Source: an uncultured Alkalilimnicola sp. (GTDB lineage: Bacteria; Pseudomonadota; Gammaproteobacteria; Nitrococcales; AK92). Taken from it: a DNA stretch of 64,000 bases. The stretch lies in assembly GCA_937951875.1 (NCBI GenBank), contig CALGAN010000028.1:10695-74694 (forward strand), written 5' to 3'. The translations under genes were made by a program, and so were the position numbers. The notes under the pieces were generated by a model, which saw only the letters and a program-made list of their open reading frames with translations, was not told where the DNA came from and did no database searches. Below, piece after piece: positions 26,320 to 34,934 of this stretch (position 1 is its first letter; each line of letters begins with the position of its first letter).

Positions 26320-27171
26320 ATGCCTATCACAGCCACGCTGCGACGGACGCTGCTCGTCGGCGCGTTCATCGGGTTGTTCCCGCTGTCGGCCGGGGCGCTC
26401 AACCCGCCGACCACGCCGGAGCCGCCGCCGACGGGCGGTGGCGGCGGCACCTTGCCGCCGGTGAGCCGGGTCGATGTCGACGGGCCGTTCGCTACCACCA
26501 TCGACCGCAACGCAGGGCCGACCCGCTCCGGTTGGGTGGTGCGGCCCACCAATCTCGGCGCCAACGGCCTGCAGCACCCGATCTTCATCTGGGGGCCGGG
26601 GGCGGCTTCGCGGCCGAGCGACTACGAGGATCATCTGCGCCGCATCGCCTCGCACGGCTTCGTGGTCTACTCGGAGGAATCGTCGTCGCAGGGCTCCGAG
26701 ATGGGGCGGGCCCTGGATTGGTTGATCACCCAGAACGGCCGCGTGACCAGCACCTACTACCAGAAGCTCGATACCACCCGGATTGCGCTGGGTGGCCATT
26801 CGCGCGGTTCGATAGCGACCTTCGCCAACGGCTCGGATCCGCGCATCGCCACCACCATCCATGTGGCTGGCGGTTCGTTCGACGGCAACGGTCCGTCCAG
26901 TCTGCACAAGCCCGCGGCGATCGTCTGCGCCGCCAACGACCTCCTGGCGACCGGCAACTGCCGCCGCGATTACGCCAACTCCACGGTGCCAACGTGGTTC
27001 ACGATCATGCGCGATTCCGACCACATCAGCGCCGCCCGCGACGGTTTGCCGATCATCGTCGCCTGGCTGCGCTGGCACCTGGGCGGCGAGACCGAGCGCC
27101 GCGGCATGTTCATCGGTCCGAACTGCGATTTCTGCGGCGCCGGCTACGAGACGTACTACAAAAACTGGTGA
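26320..27171 (+). CDS. Secreted alpha/beta hydrolase (cutinase/dienelactone-hydrolase-like)
   Basis: A 283-residue exported hydrolase. Signal peptide MPITATLRRTLLVGAFIGLF is followed by cleavage near SAGA26, then a Pro/Gly-rich linker at 29-48. The nucleophile is S161 in GGHSRGS; D207 (CAAND) and H235 (DSDH) are likely triad partners. RRIASHGFVVYSEESSSQG parallels the RLASHGFVVMTIDTNT segment of the PETase-like enzyme. The start has GGAGGA upstream. Both proteins begin MPIT and mature near an ANPP/LNPP motif. Cysteines C203/C214 and C269/C272 may pair. An esterase acting on released oligomers or a related polyester is plausible but unproven. Confidence 0.75.
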   Translation: MPITATLRRTLLVGAFIGLFPLSAGALNPPTTPEPPPTGGGGGTLPPVSRVDVDGPFATTIDRNAGPTRSGWVVRPTNLGANGLQHPIFIWGPGAASRPSDYEDHLRRIASHGFVVYSEESSSQGSEMGRALDWLITQNGRVTSTYYQKLDTTRIALGGHSRGSIATFANGSDPRIATTIHVAGGSFDGNGPSSLHKPAAIVCAANDLLATGNCRRDYANSTVPTWFTIMRDSDHISAARDGLPIIVAWLRWHLGGETERRGMFIGPNCDFCGAGYETYYKNW

Positions 27172-27238
27172 CACGGCGGCCCGTCCCGCCCGGCGTGCCG
27201 CCGGGCGGCTTCGCGGCGCCGGACACTAGCGCCCGGCG

Positions 27239-27700
27239 TTACACCCAACGCCGTACCCGCGCGCAGTAACGGCGGTACTCCTCGCTGAACAACGCCTCCA
27301 GCGCCCGTTCCTCGGGTGCGATCTGGAAGCGGTTCATGTAGGACACGAAGCCAGCGACGCACAACAGGCTCCACGGGAACGCCAGCCACGCCGATAGCGC
27401 GACCAGCAGCAAGGCCATGGCAACGTACATGGGATTGCGCGTGTACCGGTAGATGCCCGAGGTCACCAGCGCCGAGGCCGCTTCCGGCTGTAAGGGATTG
27501 ACTGTGGTGCGCGCCCGTCGGAACGACACCACCGCCGCGACGCCGAATACCGCGGCGGCCAGCACGGCCGCGAGCGTGATGGCGGTTTTCGCGATCGGGC
27601 TCAGGTCGAGGGCGGGCGCGAAGCGGGAGAGCACCCACATGGCCAAGCCGAAGCAGACGGCGACCAGGAGCGGCGGGATCTTTTTGTCCAGGTAATGCAT
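27239..27700 (-). CDS. Isoprenylcysteine-carboxyl-methyltransferase-family membrane protein
   Basis: A 153-residue protein with three to four hydrophobic segments. The block LVTSGIYRYTRNPMYVAMAL is the diagnostic ICMT/PEMT motif for SAM-dependent membrane methyltransferases, and EERALEALFSEEYRRYCARV is the conserved C-terminal helix. Bacterial members methylate unknown lipid or small-molecule acceptors. The start has GGAGAT upstream. It is convergent with the secreted hydrolase and shows no clear operon partner. Confidence 0.85.
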   Translation of the reverse strand: MHYLDKKIPPLLVAVCFGLAMWVLSRFAPALDLSPIAKTAITLAAVLAAAVFGVAAVVSFRRARTTVNPLQPEAASALVTSGIYRYTRNPMYVAMALLLVALSAWLAFPWSLLCVAGFVSYMNRFQIAPEERALEALFSEEYRRYCARVRRWV

Positions 27701-27842
27701 GAGACGGATCTCCGGGGCGGGTGGCCGCGGCGTCCGCGAGGGCGGTCACCCAAGACAACACGAGCGGCGGCGCGCGGTTCGGTCAGCGAGTGTCCTGGAT
27801 TGCTGGAGATCGGTTCAAGGGGAGGGCGGGCGACGACAGACG

Positions 27843-27869
27843 AAAAAAGGGGCGCTGCGCGAGCGCCCC
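27843..27869 (-). terminator. Rho-independent terminator of the lipase gene
   Basis: Read on the minus strand, an 8-bp perfect GC stem (AGCGCCCC/GGGGCGCT, 27849-27856 with 27862-27869) with a 5-base loop runs straight into six T residues (27843-27848). It lies 28 bases after the lipase stop. Confidence 0.85.
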
Positions 27870-27896
27870 TGTGGCGGATGCGGCGTAGAGTTCGCC

Positions 27897-29819
27897 TTAC
27901 TGTTGGAGATAGTCGCGGAACTGCACCGTTACCGTGCGGACCTGCTCGGACGACCAGTTCGGCACGTTGATCACCTGCTTGGCGCCGTTGCCGCCGCGCG
28001 GCGTGAGCTCGATGCGGATCGTGCCGTTGGGCGGCGAGCTGGCCGGAATGTACAGGTCGAGACCCGACATGAACGGCAGCAGACTGAACACCGGATCCGG
28101 CACCTCCAGGTTGCTGACGCCGTCGGAATTGCGGTCGTGCAGGAAGATCGCGCTCAGCCGCTTGAGGAGCGGCGCGACCTGCGGTGTGATCACGTTGACG
28201 CTGTCGACCGTCAGCACATCGTTATGCCCGTCCTGATCGCCCCAGAGCTCCTTGTCGCGGCTGATCATCAGGTTGGTGTGGTTGGGGCTGCGGTGCAGCA
28301 AGGCGCCGACGCCCGTGCCGGGATTCGAGGTGTTCAGCCGGATGAAATAGTTATCCCGGTAGAACGGCTCCCGGTAGAAGTAGTGGTCGTTGTTCGCGCT
28401 TTCGCGCATCAGGACGAACTCGTAGGTCGCGCCTTTCTCCACACGGAACGGCCCCCAGCGGCCGTCCTCGCCGATCGGCTGGGTGTGCAGCGGGGTTTCG
28501 CCGCGGCGCATGCCCGTGTCGGGATCGACCGGATAGATGGCCAGCGTGGTGCCGGCGGCGCCGACGTTCTGCGGGAAGATGTTGGCCCGGCCGACCAGCC
28601 AGACGTGGTCGCCCTCAGCTACCGGCGCATGGATGGTGCCCGGCTCCTTGCCATTGAAGAAGCGGTAGATCCGCGCGAACGATTCGGCCGAGGTGGCCAC
28701 CTCGATATGGCCCACCGGGTTATCCGCCGGCGGATAGACGTTTTCCGCGCCGCCCACTTCGAGCTCCACGTACTGGCCCCAGAGCGCCAGGGTCGGCACG
28801 CCGCCGGGCGGCGCATCCGCCGCGGCGCCGTCGATGTTGACATAGCGCTCGATCCGGGCGGCCCGGTTCGGGTCGCGCAGGTACATCATGCTGACGCCGG
28901 TGCCCATGGAGTGGCCGATGAGGTTGACCTTGTCGTGCCCGGAAATGCGCCGCAGATGATCGATGATGGCGTCGATCTGCAGGTTGCGTTGGGCCGCCTG
29001 AGCCTCGTCGGTCGGGCTCTGACCGGTGTTGGTGTCGTACTCGTAGACGGCCAGGTAGGTGCGGGGATAGCCGTTGGCCAGGAACCGCTCGGCCTGGGAC
29101 TCGAACTGGGAAGCGGAGCCAGCGCCGCCGTGGATGAACAGCACCGGCCGCAGGCTATGGTCGACCGGCTTGCCGGCGATCAGGTCGAGCACGTCCTGCA
29201 AATGGAACCAGGCCAGGAACCGGTCGGCGAGCGAGCGCCGCTGGTCGTTGGCGTTCTCGGCGAACACGCCCGCCGCGTTCAGCTGCTCGAACAGGCCGTC
29301 GGTACCAGTCATCGCCGCCTCGAACGCGGGCGTGTCCGAGAAGATCTCCGGCGAGGGCAGTGGGTTGGCCTGCAGATACTTGCCGATGGTTTCCCGCGCG
29401 GTGGCGTTGATGCGGATGCCGTTGAGCAGGTTGCCGTCGTCGTCCAGGCTGATCAGCAGGCGGGCCATGTTGATCAGCATCGAATTGGTGCTATCGGCCG
29501 CGACGGCGGGCACGATTTCCTCGAACGCGAGCTTCTGCCCAGCGGGAGCGCTGCCCAGCACGATGCCGGCGACCGAGAGGGTGATGGTTTCGCCCTCCCG
29601 ATAGTGGAATTTGCCGTCCTCGCCGATGATGCCTTCCTGCGTTTCCGTCCGATAGTTCAGGCCGCTGATCAGGCCGTCCAGGAATACGCCTTCCGACGTC
29701 CTCGCCTGATCGTTGGAATTGGAATCGGAACCGCAGGCCGTCAGCAGGGCTACCACCAGCCCCGCCGCCATGAGCGTCGCCGCCCGCGTCAAGCCGATCC
29801 GTTTACTGCGGATTCTCAT
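27897..29819 (-). CDS. Predicted lipase/esterase lipoprotein
   Basis: A 640-residue exported protein. The lipobox LTAC places lipidation at C29. Residues 43-145 (GVFLDGLISGLNYRTET, GEDGKFHYREGE, LLISLDDDGNLLNGI) match a beta-rich module found in many bacterial surface proteins. The alpha/beta-hydrolase domain follows: HGG at 230-232 as oxyanion loop and S304 in GHSMGTG. The last about 200 residues are beta-rich and may be carbohydrate- or lipid-binding. Probable role: hydrolysis of lipids or polyesters while anchored to the outer membrane. It has its own terminator. Third exported hydrolase in this locus. Confidence 0.85.
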   Translation of the reverse strand: MRIRSKRIGLTRAATLMAAGLVVALLTACGSDSNSNDQARTSEGVFLDGLISGLNYRTETQEGIIGEDGKFHYREGETITLSVAGIVLGSAPAGQKLAFEEIVPAVAADSTNSMLINMARLLISLDDDGNLLNGIRINATARETIGKYLQANPLPSPEIFSDTPAFEAAMTGTDGLFEQLNAAGVFAENANDQRRSLADRFLAWFHLQDVLDLIAGKPVDHSLRPVLFIHGGAGSASQFESQAERFLANGYPRTYLAVYEYDTNTGQSPTDEAQAAQRNLQIDAIIDHLRRISGHDKVNLIGHSMGTGVSMMYLRDPNRAARIERYVNIDGAAADAPPGGVPTLALWGQYVELEVGGAENVYPPADNPVGHIEVATSAESFARIYRFFNGKEPGTIHAPVAEGDHVWLVGRANIFPQNVGAAGTTLAIYPVDPDTGMRRGETPLHTQPIGEDGRWGPFRVEKGATYEFVLMRESANNDHYFYREPFYRDNYFIRLNTSNPGTGVGALLHRSPNHTNLMISRDKELWGDQDGHNDVLTVDSVNVITPQVAPLLKRLSAIFLHDRNSDGVSNLEVPDPVFSLLPFMSGLDLYIPASSPPNGTIRIELTPRGGNGAKQVINVPNWSSEQVRTVTVQFRDYLQQ

Positions 29820-29933
29820 CGATCGTCTCCTCCTGCCGGTTTGCCCGGTCTTTGTGTTACGCCTGAGGTACAGGCTGGAGACGACGCTAACAAAGGCCGC
29901 TGGCGGAGACTTGAATGTATTTGTCCGGCGCGC

Positions 29934-30365
29934 TCAGCCGCCTTGCCGCAGCGCCTCGATTTCCGCAACGAAGCGTTCTTGATGGCGCGGCGAGACGAGC
30001 AGCGAGCGGTTGGGACGGTAGTCGATGCGCAGCCGCTCGATGGACAGCGCCGGATTGGATTGCAGCGACAGACAGGGCGAGATGGAGGTGATCGACGCGA
30101 TCGGTATGCGCCAGCGGAACGGGCCGCAGCGCACCCGCAGCAGCCGTTGGCCGTGGTCGATGACGTAGCGCGTGCCCAGCAGGATCGACAGCGGCAGGAC
30201 CAGGCCGATCAGGGCGCCGGCGAGTGCCGACCCCCACTGCTCGGGGGCGTGCCAAAGCATGTCGACCACGCCGTAGGCGGTGATCGCCATGGCGGCGCCG
30301 AGCGCCACCAGCAGCCAGCCGTCGATCTTCGATCGGTATACGGAAACGGCGGATTTCGGAGCCAT
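29934..30365 (-). CDS. Small membrane protein with bacterial PH-like domain
   Basis: A 143-residue protein. Two hydrophobic helices occupy residues about 15-65. They are followed by a PH-like beta domain with the TRYVIDHGQRLLRVRCGPFRWRIP and IASITSISP strands and a terminal helix (HQERFVAEIEALRQGG) as in bacterial PH domains (YdbS-like). It starts 27 bases after the glycosyltransferase stop and is probably in the same transcript. Function is unknown. Confidence 0.65.
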   Translation of the reverse strand: MAPKSAVSVYRSKIDGWLLVALGAAMAITAYGVVDMLWHAPEQWGSALAGALIGLVLPLSILLGTRYVIDHGQRLLRVRCGPFRWRIPIASITSISPCLSLQSNPALSIERLRIDYRPNRSLLVSPRHQERFVAEIEALRQGG

Positions 30366-30392
30366 GATGGGCGCGATTCTACGGGATACGGC

Positions 30393-31535
30393 TCAAAAAT
30401 GCCGTGCCTTGATCTTCGCCAGCGGGTAGCGCGTACCGCGCCACTCGATCTCCTGGCGGAGCTGCGCCCGGAGGGCAGCGCGCCACCAGGTATAGAGCGT
30501 CAGCGCTTGCGCCGGCCAAAGATAGAGCAGGCAATCGAGACTCCAGTTCGCCCGCCGCGCCAGCTGCCCCTGCAGGAGCAGACTGACGGCGATGGTGGCC
30601 AGGTTGAGGGCGAACGCCGCGCCGTCGGTCAGGAACAGGCCCAGTACCGGCCAGAACGCCATCAGCGCGGCGACCGCGGTGGCCGCCGTCAGCTTCACGA
30701 AGCTGTAGTCGAAGCCGCTGAAGATGTTTTTCTCCAGACCGAGGATTATCTCTCTCGGCGTGCGGTACCAGGCGACCGCCAGCAGGCCCTGGCCGAACAG
30801 CGCGTCGGCGCGGGCGCCGTTGCGTTTCAGGAGCTTGCCCAGCATCAGGTCGTCCAGCGGCGCCAAGGCGAGTGGGGCGTGCCCGCCCGCTTCACGGTAC
30901 TTCCGCGCCCGCACCAGATTGAAGGCGCCGATGCCGATGTAGCGGCGGCGCGCGTGCGTCACCCGCCAGGGCTGGAACATGCCGATCATGCCGGCCACGA
31001 ACAGCACCAGCATCGCTCGCAGCAGGCGGTTATCCGCCAGCAAGTCGGGAAACACCACCAGATGGTCCAGCTGTCGGCGCTGCGCATAGCTCACGGCCCG
31101 CGCCAAGCAGTCTGGGGCGAACAGCACGTCCGCGTCGGTGAACAGCAGGAACTCGCCGCTAGCCTGCGCGGCTCCCAGGTGCAGGGCATGGGTCTTGCCC
31201 AACCAGTCCGGCGGTAGGGACCGCACTTGGATCACCCGCAGCCGTGGCTCCTGCGCGGTCATGCGCTGCAGGATGGTACCGGTGGCATCGGTGGAGCGGT
31301 CGTCGACGACGACGATTTCCAGCGCCGGGTAGTCGAGGTTCAGCAGCGACCGCAGCGCCGGCTCGATGGTCGCCGCCTCGTCGCGCGCGGCGATGACCAC
31401 CGACAGGCGGGGCAGGGGGCCTTCGACGGGCTGATCGCGCAGGTAGGGGATGCGCCGAATGCCGTACGCGACCAGCGCCACAGCCGCCAGCGTGCCCGCG
31501 AACACCGCCAGCGAAAGCATCGACTGCCAATCCAT
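30393..31535 (-). CDS. HpnB-like family 2 glycosyltransferase
   Basis: About 380 residues. An N-terminal membrane helix is followed by a GT-A domain: LSVVIAARDEAATIEPALRS, the DDRSTD nucleotide site and the metal-binding FTDADVLF motif. Three to four C-terminal membrane segments complete it. The arrangement resembles HpnB, the hopene-associated glycosyltransferase, though no squalene-hopene cyclase gene is in view. ATG 31535 is preferred to an upstream GTG (31547) because AGGTGGAG precedes it at good spacing. The acceptor lipid is unknown. Confidence 0.8.
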   Translation of the reverse strand: MDWQSMLSLAVFAGTLAAVALVAYGIRRIPYLRDQPVEGPLPRLSVVIAARDEAATIEPALRSLLNLDYPALEIVVVDDRSTDATGTILQRMTAQEPRLRVIQVRSLPPDWLGKTHALHLGAAQASGEFLLFTDADVLFAPDCLARAVSYAQRRQLDHLVVFPDLLADNRLLRAMLVLFVAGMIGMFQPWRVTHARRRYIGIGAFNLVRARKYREAGGHAPLALAPLDDLMLGKLLKRNGARADALFGQGLLAVAWYRTPREIILGLEKNIFSGFDYSFVKLTAATAVAALMAFWPVLGLFLTDGAAFALNLATIAVSLLLQGQLARRANWSLDCLLYLWPAQALTLYTWWRAALRAQLRQEIEWRGTRYPLAKIKARHF

Positions 31536-31699
31536 GCCGAACTCCACCTAGCTGCGGTGAAAGCGAGCGGCGATGGTTGCACCCCGCGAGCGCTCTGTCC
31601 AGCCGGTTCGGGGCCGCCGCCGCACGGTTTTGGGGTGGCCCAAGCGACTGTTACCGAAAGCAAAACCGCCCGTCGGTTAGCCCAATCGGCGCCTTCGTT

Positions 31700-31855
31700 G
31701 TAACATGGGTTACTTCGTTCGGACTCCTGAGATCGCCGTGGCCGGTTCTTGCCCGCGGCGGATAAGGTCGTGCCTTATCCCGCAAGGCACGGCGCTTTTC
31801 TCAAGGAAACGGAGCCGGACACGACTCATCCTTCTAACCACAGGGGGGAGCCGAT
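31700..31855 (+). promoter_or_regulatory. Structured 5' leader of the spermidine synthase gene
   Basis: Two perfect hairpins compete. Hairpin 1 pairs GGATAAGG (31760-31767) with CCTTATCC (31773-31780). Hairpin 2 pairs CGTGCCTT (31769-31776) with AAGGCACG (31784-31791), and TTTT follows at 31796-31799. They share bases 31773-31776, so only one can form. Upstream, GTAAC-ATGG-GTTAC (31700-31713) is a candidate operator. The layout is that of an attenuator or small-molecule-sensing leader, which is an inference. Confidence 0.5.
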
Positions 31856-32557
31856 ATGTCCGTATTGCCTCGAATTGCCATGCCCGAGTACATCGCTCGC
31901 GGTTTCCCGGTTCTGAAAGAACTTCAGTCGGATTATCAGCACATTGTTATCAGCGAAACGCCGGAATACGGCCGCATGCTGTTTTTGGACGGCGATCTGC
32001 AGATCGCCGAAAGCGACGAAATCTACCATCAGACCATGATCGAGCCCTTGGTGCGGCGCGATGCGCTCGGCAAGGTGCTGATCCTCGGCGGCGGCGACGG
32101 CGGCGTGCTCAAGGCCGCCCTCAGGGAAGGCGCCGAGCGGGCAGTGCTGGTGGACATCGACCCGATGGTGGTGGAGATGTCCGCCCGCTACCTGCCGCGG
32201 GTCTGCGAAGACGCCTTCCAGGCCGACAACGCCGAGCTGGTGATCGGCGACGCGCTCGGCTATCTCGAACAGACCCCGCCTTGCGACGGCATCGTTTACG
32301 ACCTGACCATGGAGCCGGTCGGCGCCGACGAGGACCGCAGCGCCTTCATCGCGCGGGTGCTCGATAACGTCGTCGACCGGCTGACGCCGGACGGGGTGTT
32401 CAGCATGCAATGCTGCAGCGAACATCAGCCCGAGCTGCGCGAGGAGCTCATGGAAGCGCTGGCGCAGCGTTTCAAGCAGGTCGAGGACCGCGTGGTGGAC
32501 GTGCCGTCCTACGGCGAACGCTGGGTATTCGCGTCCGCGGTCGGGCCGAGGCACTGA
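31856..32557 (+). CDS. speE: Polyamine aminopropyltransferase (spermidine synthase-like), short form
   Basis: A 233-residue enzyme expected to transfer aminopropyl from decarboxylated SAM to putrescine. The blocks YGRMLFLDGDLQIAESDEIY, VLILGGGDGG and VDIDPMVVEMSARYLP match SpeE. The usual active-site motif D-x-T-D-P reads DLTMEPVG here, that is, one extra residue and Glu in place of the second Asp. It is also shorter than typical 280-residue SpeE. Start ATG 31856 has GGGGGAG upstream. No speD is in view. A related aminopropyl- or methyltransferase activity remains possible. Confidence 0.78.
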   Translation: MSVLPRIAMPEYIARGFPVLKELQSDYQHIVISETPEYGRMLFLDGDLQIAESDEIYHQTMIEPLVRRDALGKVLILGGGDGGVLKAALREGAERAVLVDIDPMVVEMSARYLPRVCEDAFQADNAELVIGDALGYLEQTPPCDGIVYDLTMEPVGADEDRSAFIARVLDNVVDRLTPDGVFSMQCCSEHQPELREELMEALAQRFKQVEDRVVDVPSYGERWVFASAVGPRH

Positions 32558-33201
32558 GCCGCTTGGCGCCGGGCGCGCGGTGACCTTCCGTCGCGCCGCC
32601 CGGCTTGGCCGTCGAATGGGCTCATCGTCGTTGGCGGGAGCTTTCCCGAATCGAGAACAAACGATCATTTCCCACGGTTTTTTCCGCCTTGACGGCCTTG
32701 AACGGCTTCCGGCAGAGACTGGCGAGCACCCGCTTTATTGGCCGACGTTTCGGCGCAAATGTTGAGAACCACCGACGCGCATGAAATCAGCCGATAAGGC
32801 GGTGAGGCCGTGCCAGCCAGCCGGCCTGATCGCGGAGCGGTGAGCGCAAGGAGCGCGGACATGCGGCGCGCGTGAAAAGCCGGAATCGACGATTTCGGAG
32901 CGGATTTCAGGGAGGTATGTGTTTCCCAAACCGGTGCTGATGGCCGCCGTGAGTCGACCGAAGATGCGGTCATGGCGGGGCGTTTTGCGCGAACGGAAAA
33001 TTGCTGATATCGCTTCGGGCGGCGGCCAGACTGGCCAGCGCAGGTAAGCGTCAGCGACCCAGAGCCGTGGCGAGAAGCAAAGAGGACCGTTCTCGACTAG
33101 GCTACGGAAGTCGCCACCAGGAAGGGGCAGGTTCATGCCAGGGATGGATCGGACCCGAGAAAAGAATGAATCCGTCTCCTCTTTCCTTGTTCAGGTGAGG
33201 C
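32558..33201. other. Non-coding interval after speE with terminator hairpin
   Basis: The 644-base gap starts with a strong GC hairpin (GCCGGGCGCGCG 32568-32579 with CGCGCCGCCCGGC 32592-32604, one bulge), the likely speE terminator. The rest has no credible reading frame with family similarity. AT-richer patches near 32650-32690 and 33160-33190 could hold the promoter of the following SDR gene. Confidence 0.5.
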
Positions 33202-34062
33202 ATGAAACCAGGAATCGCTTTGATCACCGGATGCTCCACCGGCATCGGCCGGGAACTGGCGCAGCAGCTGGCGCGCGAAGGCTGGACCGTGTACGCCGGC
33301 GCCCGCAGGCCGGAAGCCTTGCAGTCGCTGGCGAGCGACCGGCTGCGCCCGGTACGGCTCGACGTCAACGATGCCGAGCAGATCGCCGCCTGTCTCGCGC
33401 GCATCGAGCAGGAAGCCGGGCGGCTCGACCTGCTGGTCAACAACGCCGGCTACGGCGCCATGGGGCCGGTGGTGGAAATGCCGCTGGAGCAGGTGCGCCG
33501 ACAGTTCGAAACCAATGTGTTCGCGCCGCTCGCCCTGGTGCAGGCGGCGCTGCCGCTGCTCGCCCGCGAGCGCGGTAGCTTGGTGGTCAACATCGGCAGC
33601 ATCTCCGGCGTCCTCACCACGCCGTTCTCCGGCGCCTACTGCGCCACCAAGGCGGCGCTGCACAGCCTCTCCGACGCTCTGCGCATGGAGCTGGCGCCGT
33701 TCGGCGTGCGGGTGCTGACCGTGCAGCCGGGCGCCATCCAGTCCGAGTTCGGCAACAACGCCCAGCGCAACCTCGCCGCCACCTTGCCGGCCAGTTCCCG
33801 CTACGAGCCGCTGCGCCCGTACATCGAAGCTCGCGCCCAGGCCTCGCAGCAGGGCAGCACGCCGACCGAGGCGTTCGTGCGCGAGCTGGTGCGGACCATC
33901 GGTCAGGATTCACCGCCGGCCGTGAAGCGCATCGGCAAGGGCAGCACCGCCTTCCTGCTGCTGAAGCGGCTGCTGCCGACTCGGGTGCTGGATCGGTTGC
34001 TCTCGCGCAAGTTCGGCTTGGCCGGCTTCACCGCCGACGCCACCAACCGCGCGCCGGCCTGA
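33202..34062 (+). CDS. Short-chain dehydrogenase/reductase
   Basis: A 286-residue classical SDR. The cofactor motif GCSTGIGRELAQQLA is near the N terminus, NNAGYGAMGPV is the stabilising motif, and the catalytic set is S (NIGSISG) with Y/K in AYCATKAAL. ARRPEAL after the second strand favours NADP(H). The start has AGGTGAGG upstream. A 72-codon gene begins 7 bases after the stop. The substrate is unknown; retinol/steroid-dehydrogenase-like SDRs of this type often act on lipophilic alcohols. Confidence 0.88.
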   Translation: MKPGIALITGCSTGIGRELAQQLAREGWTVYAGARRPEALQSLASDRLRPVRLDVNDAEQIAACLARIEQEAGRLDLLVNNAGYGAMGPVVEMPLEQVRRQFETNVFAPLALVQAALPLLARERGSLVVNIGSISGVLTTPFSGAYCATKAALHSLSDALRMELAPFGVRVLTVQPGAIQSEFGNNAQRNLAATLPASSRYEPLRPYIEARAQASQQGSTPTEAFVRELVRTIGQDSPPAVKRIGKGSTAFLLLKRLLPTRVLDRLLSRKFGLAGFTADATNRAPA

Positions 34063-34069
34063 TCCCGCC

Positions 34070-34288
34070 ATGACCGTCGGCCCCTACGATCACCTGCCGG
34101 ACGTGCGCGACGGGCTCACCCGCTTGGAGCGCATCGTGATGACCGTGCTCGCCGAAACTCAGCGCGAGCGCGGCGGCCGCCCCGTGCCCACCGCCATGCT
34201 CTACGGCCGGGTGCTGGAGCGGATCGACATCAGCAAGGCGGAGCTGCAGGCGTGTCTGCGCAAGCTGGGCAAGGAGTTGCCAGGGTAG
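34070..34288 (+). CDS. Small hypothetical protein
   Basis: A 72-residue acidic/basic mixed, probably all-helical protein (GLTRLERIVMTVLAETQRER and ISKAELQACLRKLGKELPG). It follows the SDR gene by 7 bases and is likely co-translated with it. I do not recognise a named family. No membrane segment, signal peptide or cysteine motif is present. Confidence 0.6.
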   Translation: MTVGPYDHLPDVRDGLTRLERIVMTVLAETQRERGGRPVPTAMLYGRVLERIDISKAELQACLRKLGKELPG

Positions 34289-34409
34289 GGGTGAGCGGCT
34301 CATTGGGTCGCGCGCAGCGGGCGCATCGCCGTCGGTGATGCGCTCCGCAGGACTGCGCCGGCGGCGTGCCGCGTCGTGGCAGCCTTCCGTTCAAGGCAGC
34401 GTGAAAATT

Positions 34410-34934
34410 CTAGAGAAGCTCCTCGCTCGGCCGCTTGCCGCGCGAGGGCTGGTTCCGGATTCGCTGCTCGGCCGCCCGCCGCATGGACTCGATGGCGTAG
34501 GTCGAGCCTTCCAGACTGAAACGGACCACCTTGAATAGATCGTTCTGTAGCGGAACGGCGAATCCGACGCGGCTGGCGGATTTGGCGATGCGGTCGATAT
34601 CGTCGAAAGGGGTGATGAAAAAGACGTTGTAGTCGTCGAACTTGTGCGAGCAGATCAGGGTGACGTGCGCCGACCCGGCGTCGGAATTCAGCAGCGCCGG
34701 GTATTCGTCGCCGATGTCGCAAGTAGTTTTCACGCCGATAAGGTAGTAGCAGGAGCCGGAATCGAAATAGCAGTACTGGCCGAACGCATGGCCCGACGGC
34801 GTCGCCGTCGCCGCGTAATAGTAGCTGTCGCCGTCGATGTCCCACTGCCAGTCGTGCGACCGCCGCGGTTCGGCGCCCGCCGGGGTGATGGCCGACAACA
34901 GCGCGGCGCCCAGAACGATGCTCTGCAGTTTCAT
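34410..34934 (-). CDS. Secreted hypothetical protein
   Basis: A 174-residue exported protein. MKLQSIVLGAALLSAITPAG is a clear signal peptide, cleaved after AGA. The mature part is rich in Tyr and Cys (HAFGQYCYFDSGSCYYLIGV, TTCDIGDEYPALLNS, TLICSHKF), giving four cysteines that could form two disulfides in the periplasm. A charged C-terminus follows. The start at 34934 has GAAGGTAA upstream. No family recognised. It is convergent with the small helical protein. Confidence 0.65.
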   Translation of the reverse strand: MKLQSIVLGAALLSAITPAGAEPRRSHDWQWDIDGDSYYYAATATPSGHAFGQYCYFDSGSCYYLIGVKTTCDIGDEYPALLNSDAGSAHVTLICSHKFDDYNVFFITPFDDIDRIAKSASRVGFAVPLQNDLFKVVRFSLEGSTYAIESMRRAAEQRIRNQPSRGKRPSEELL

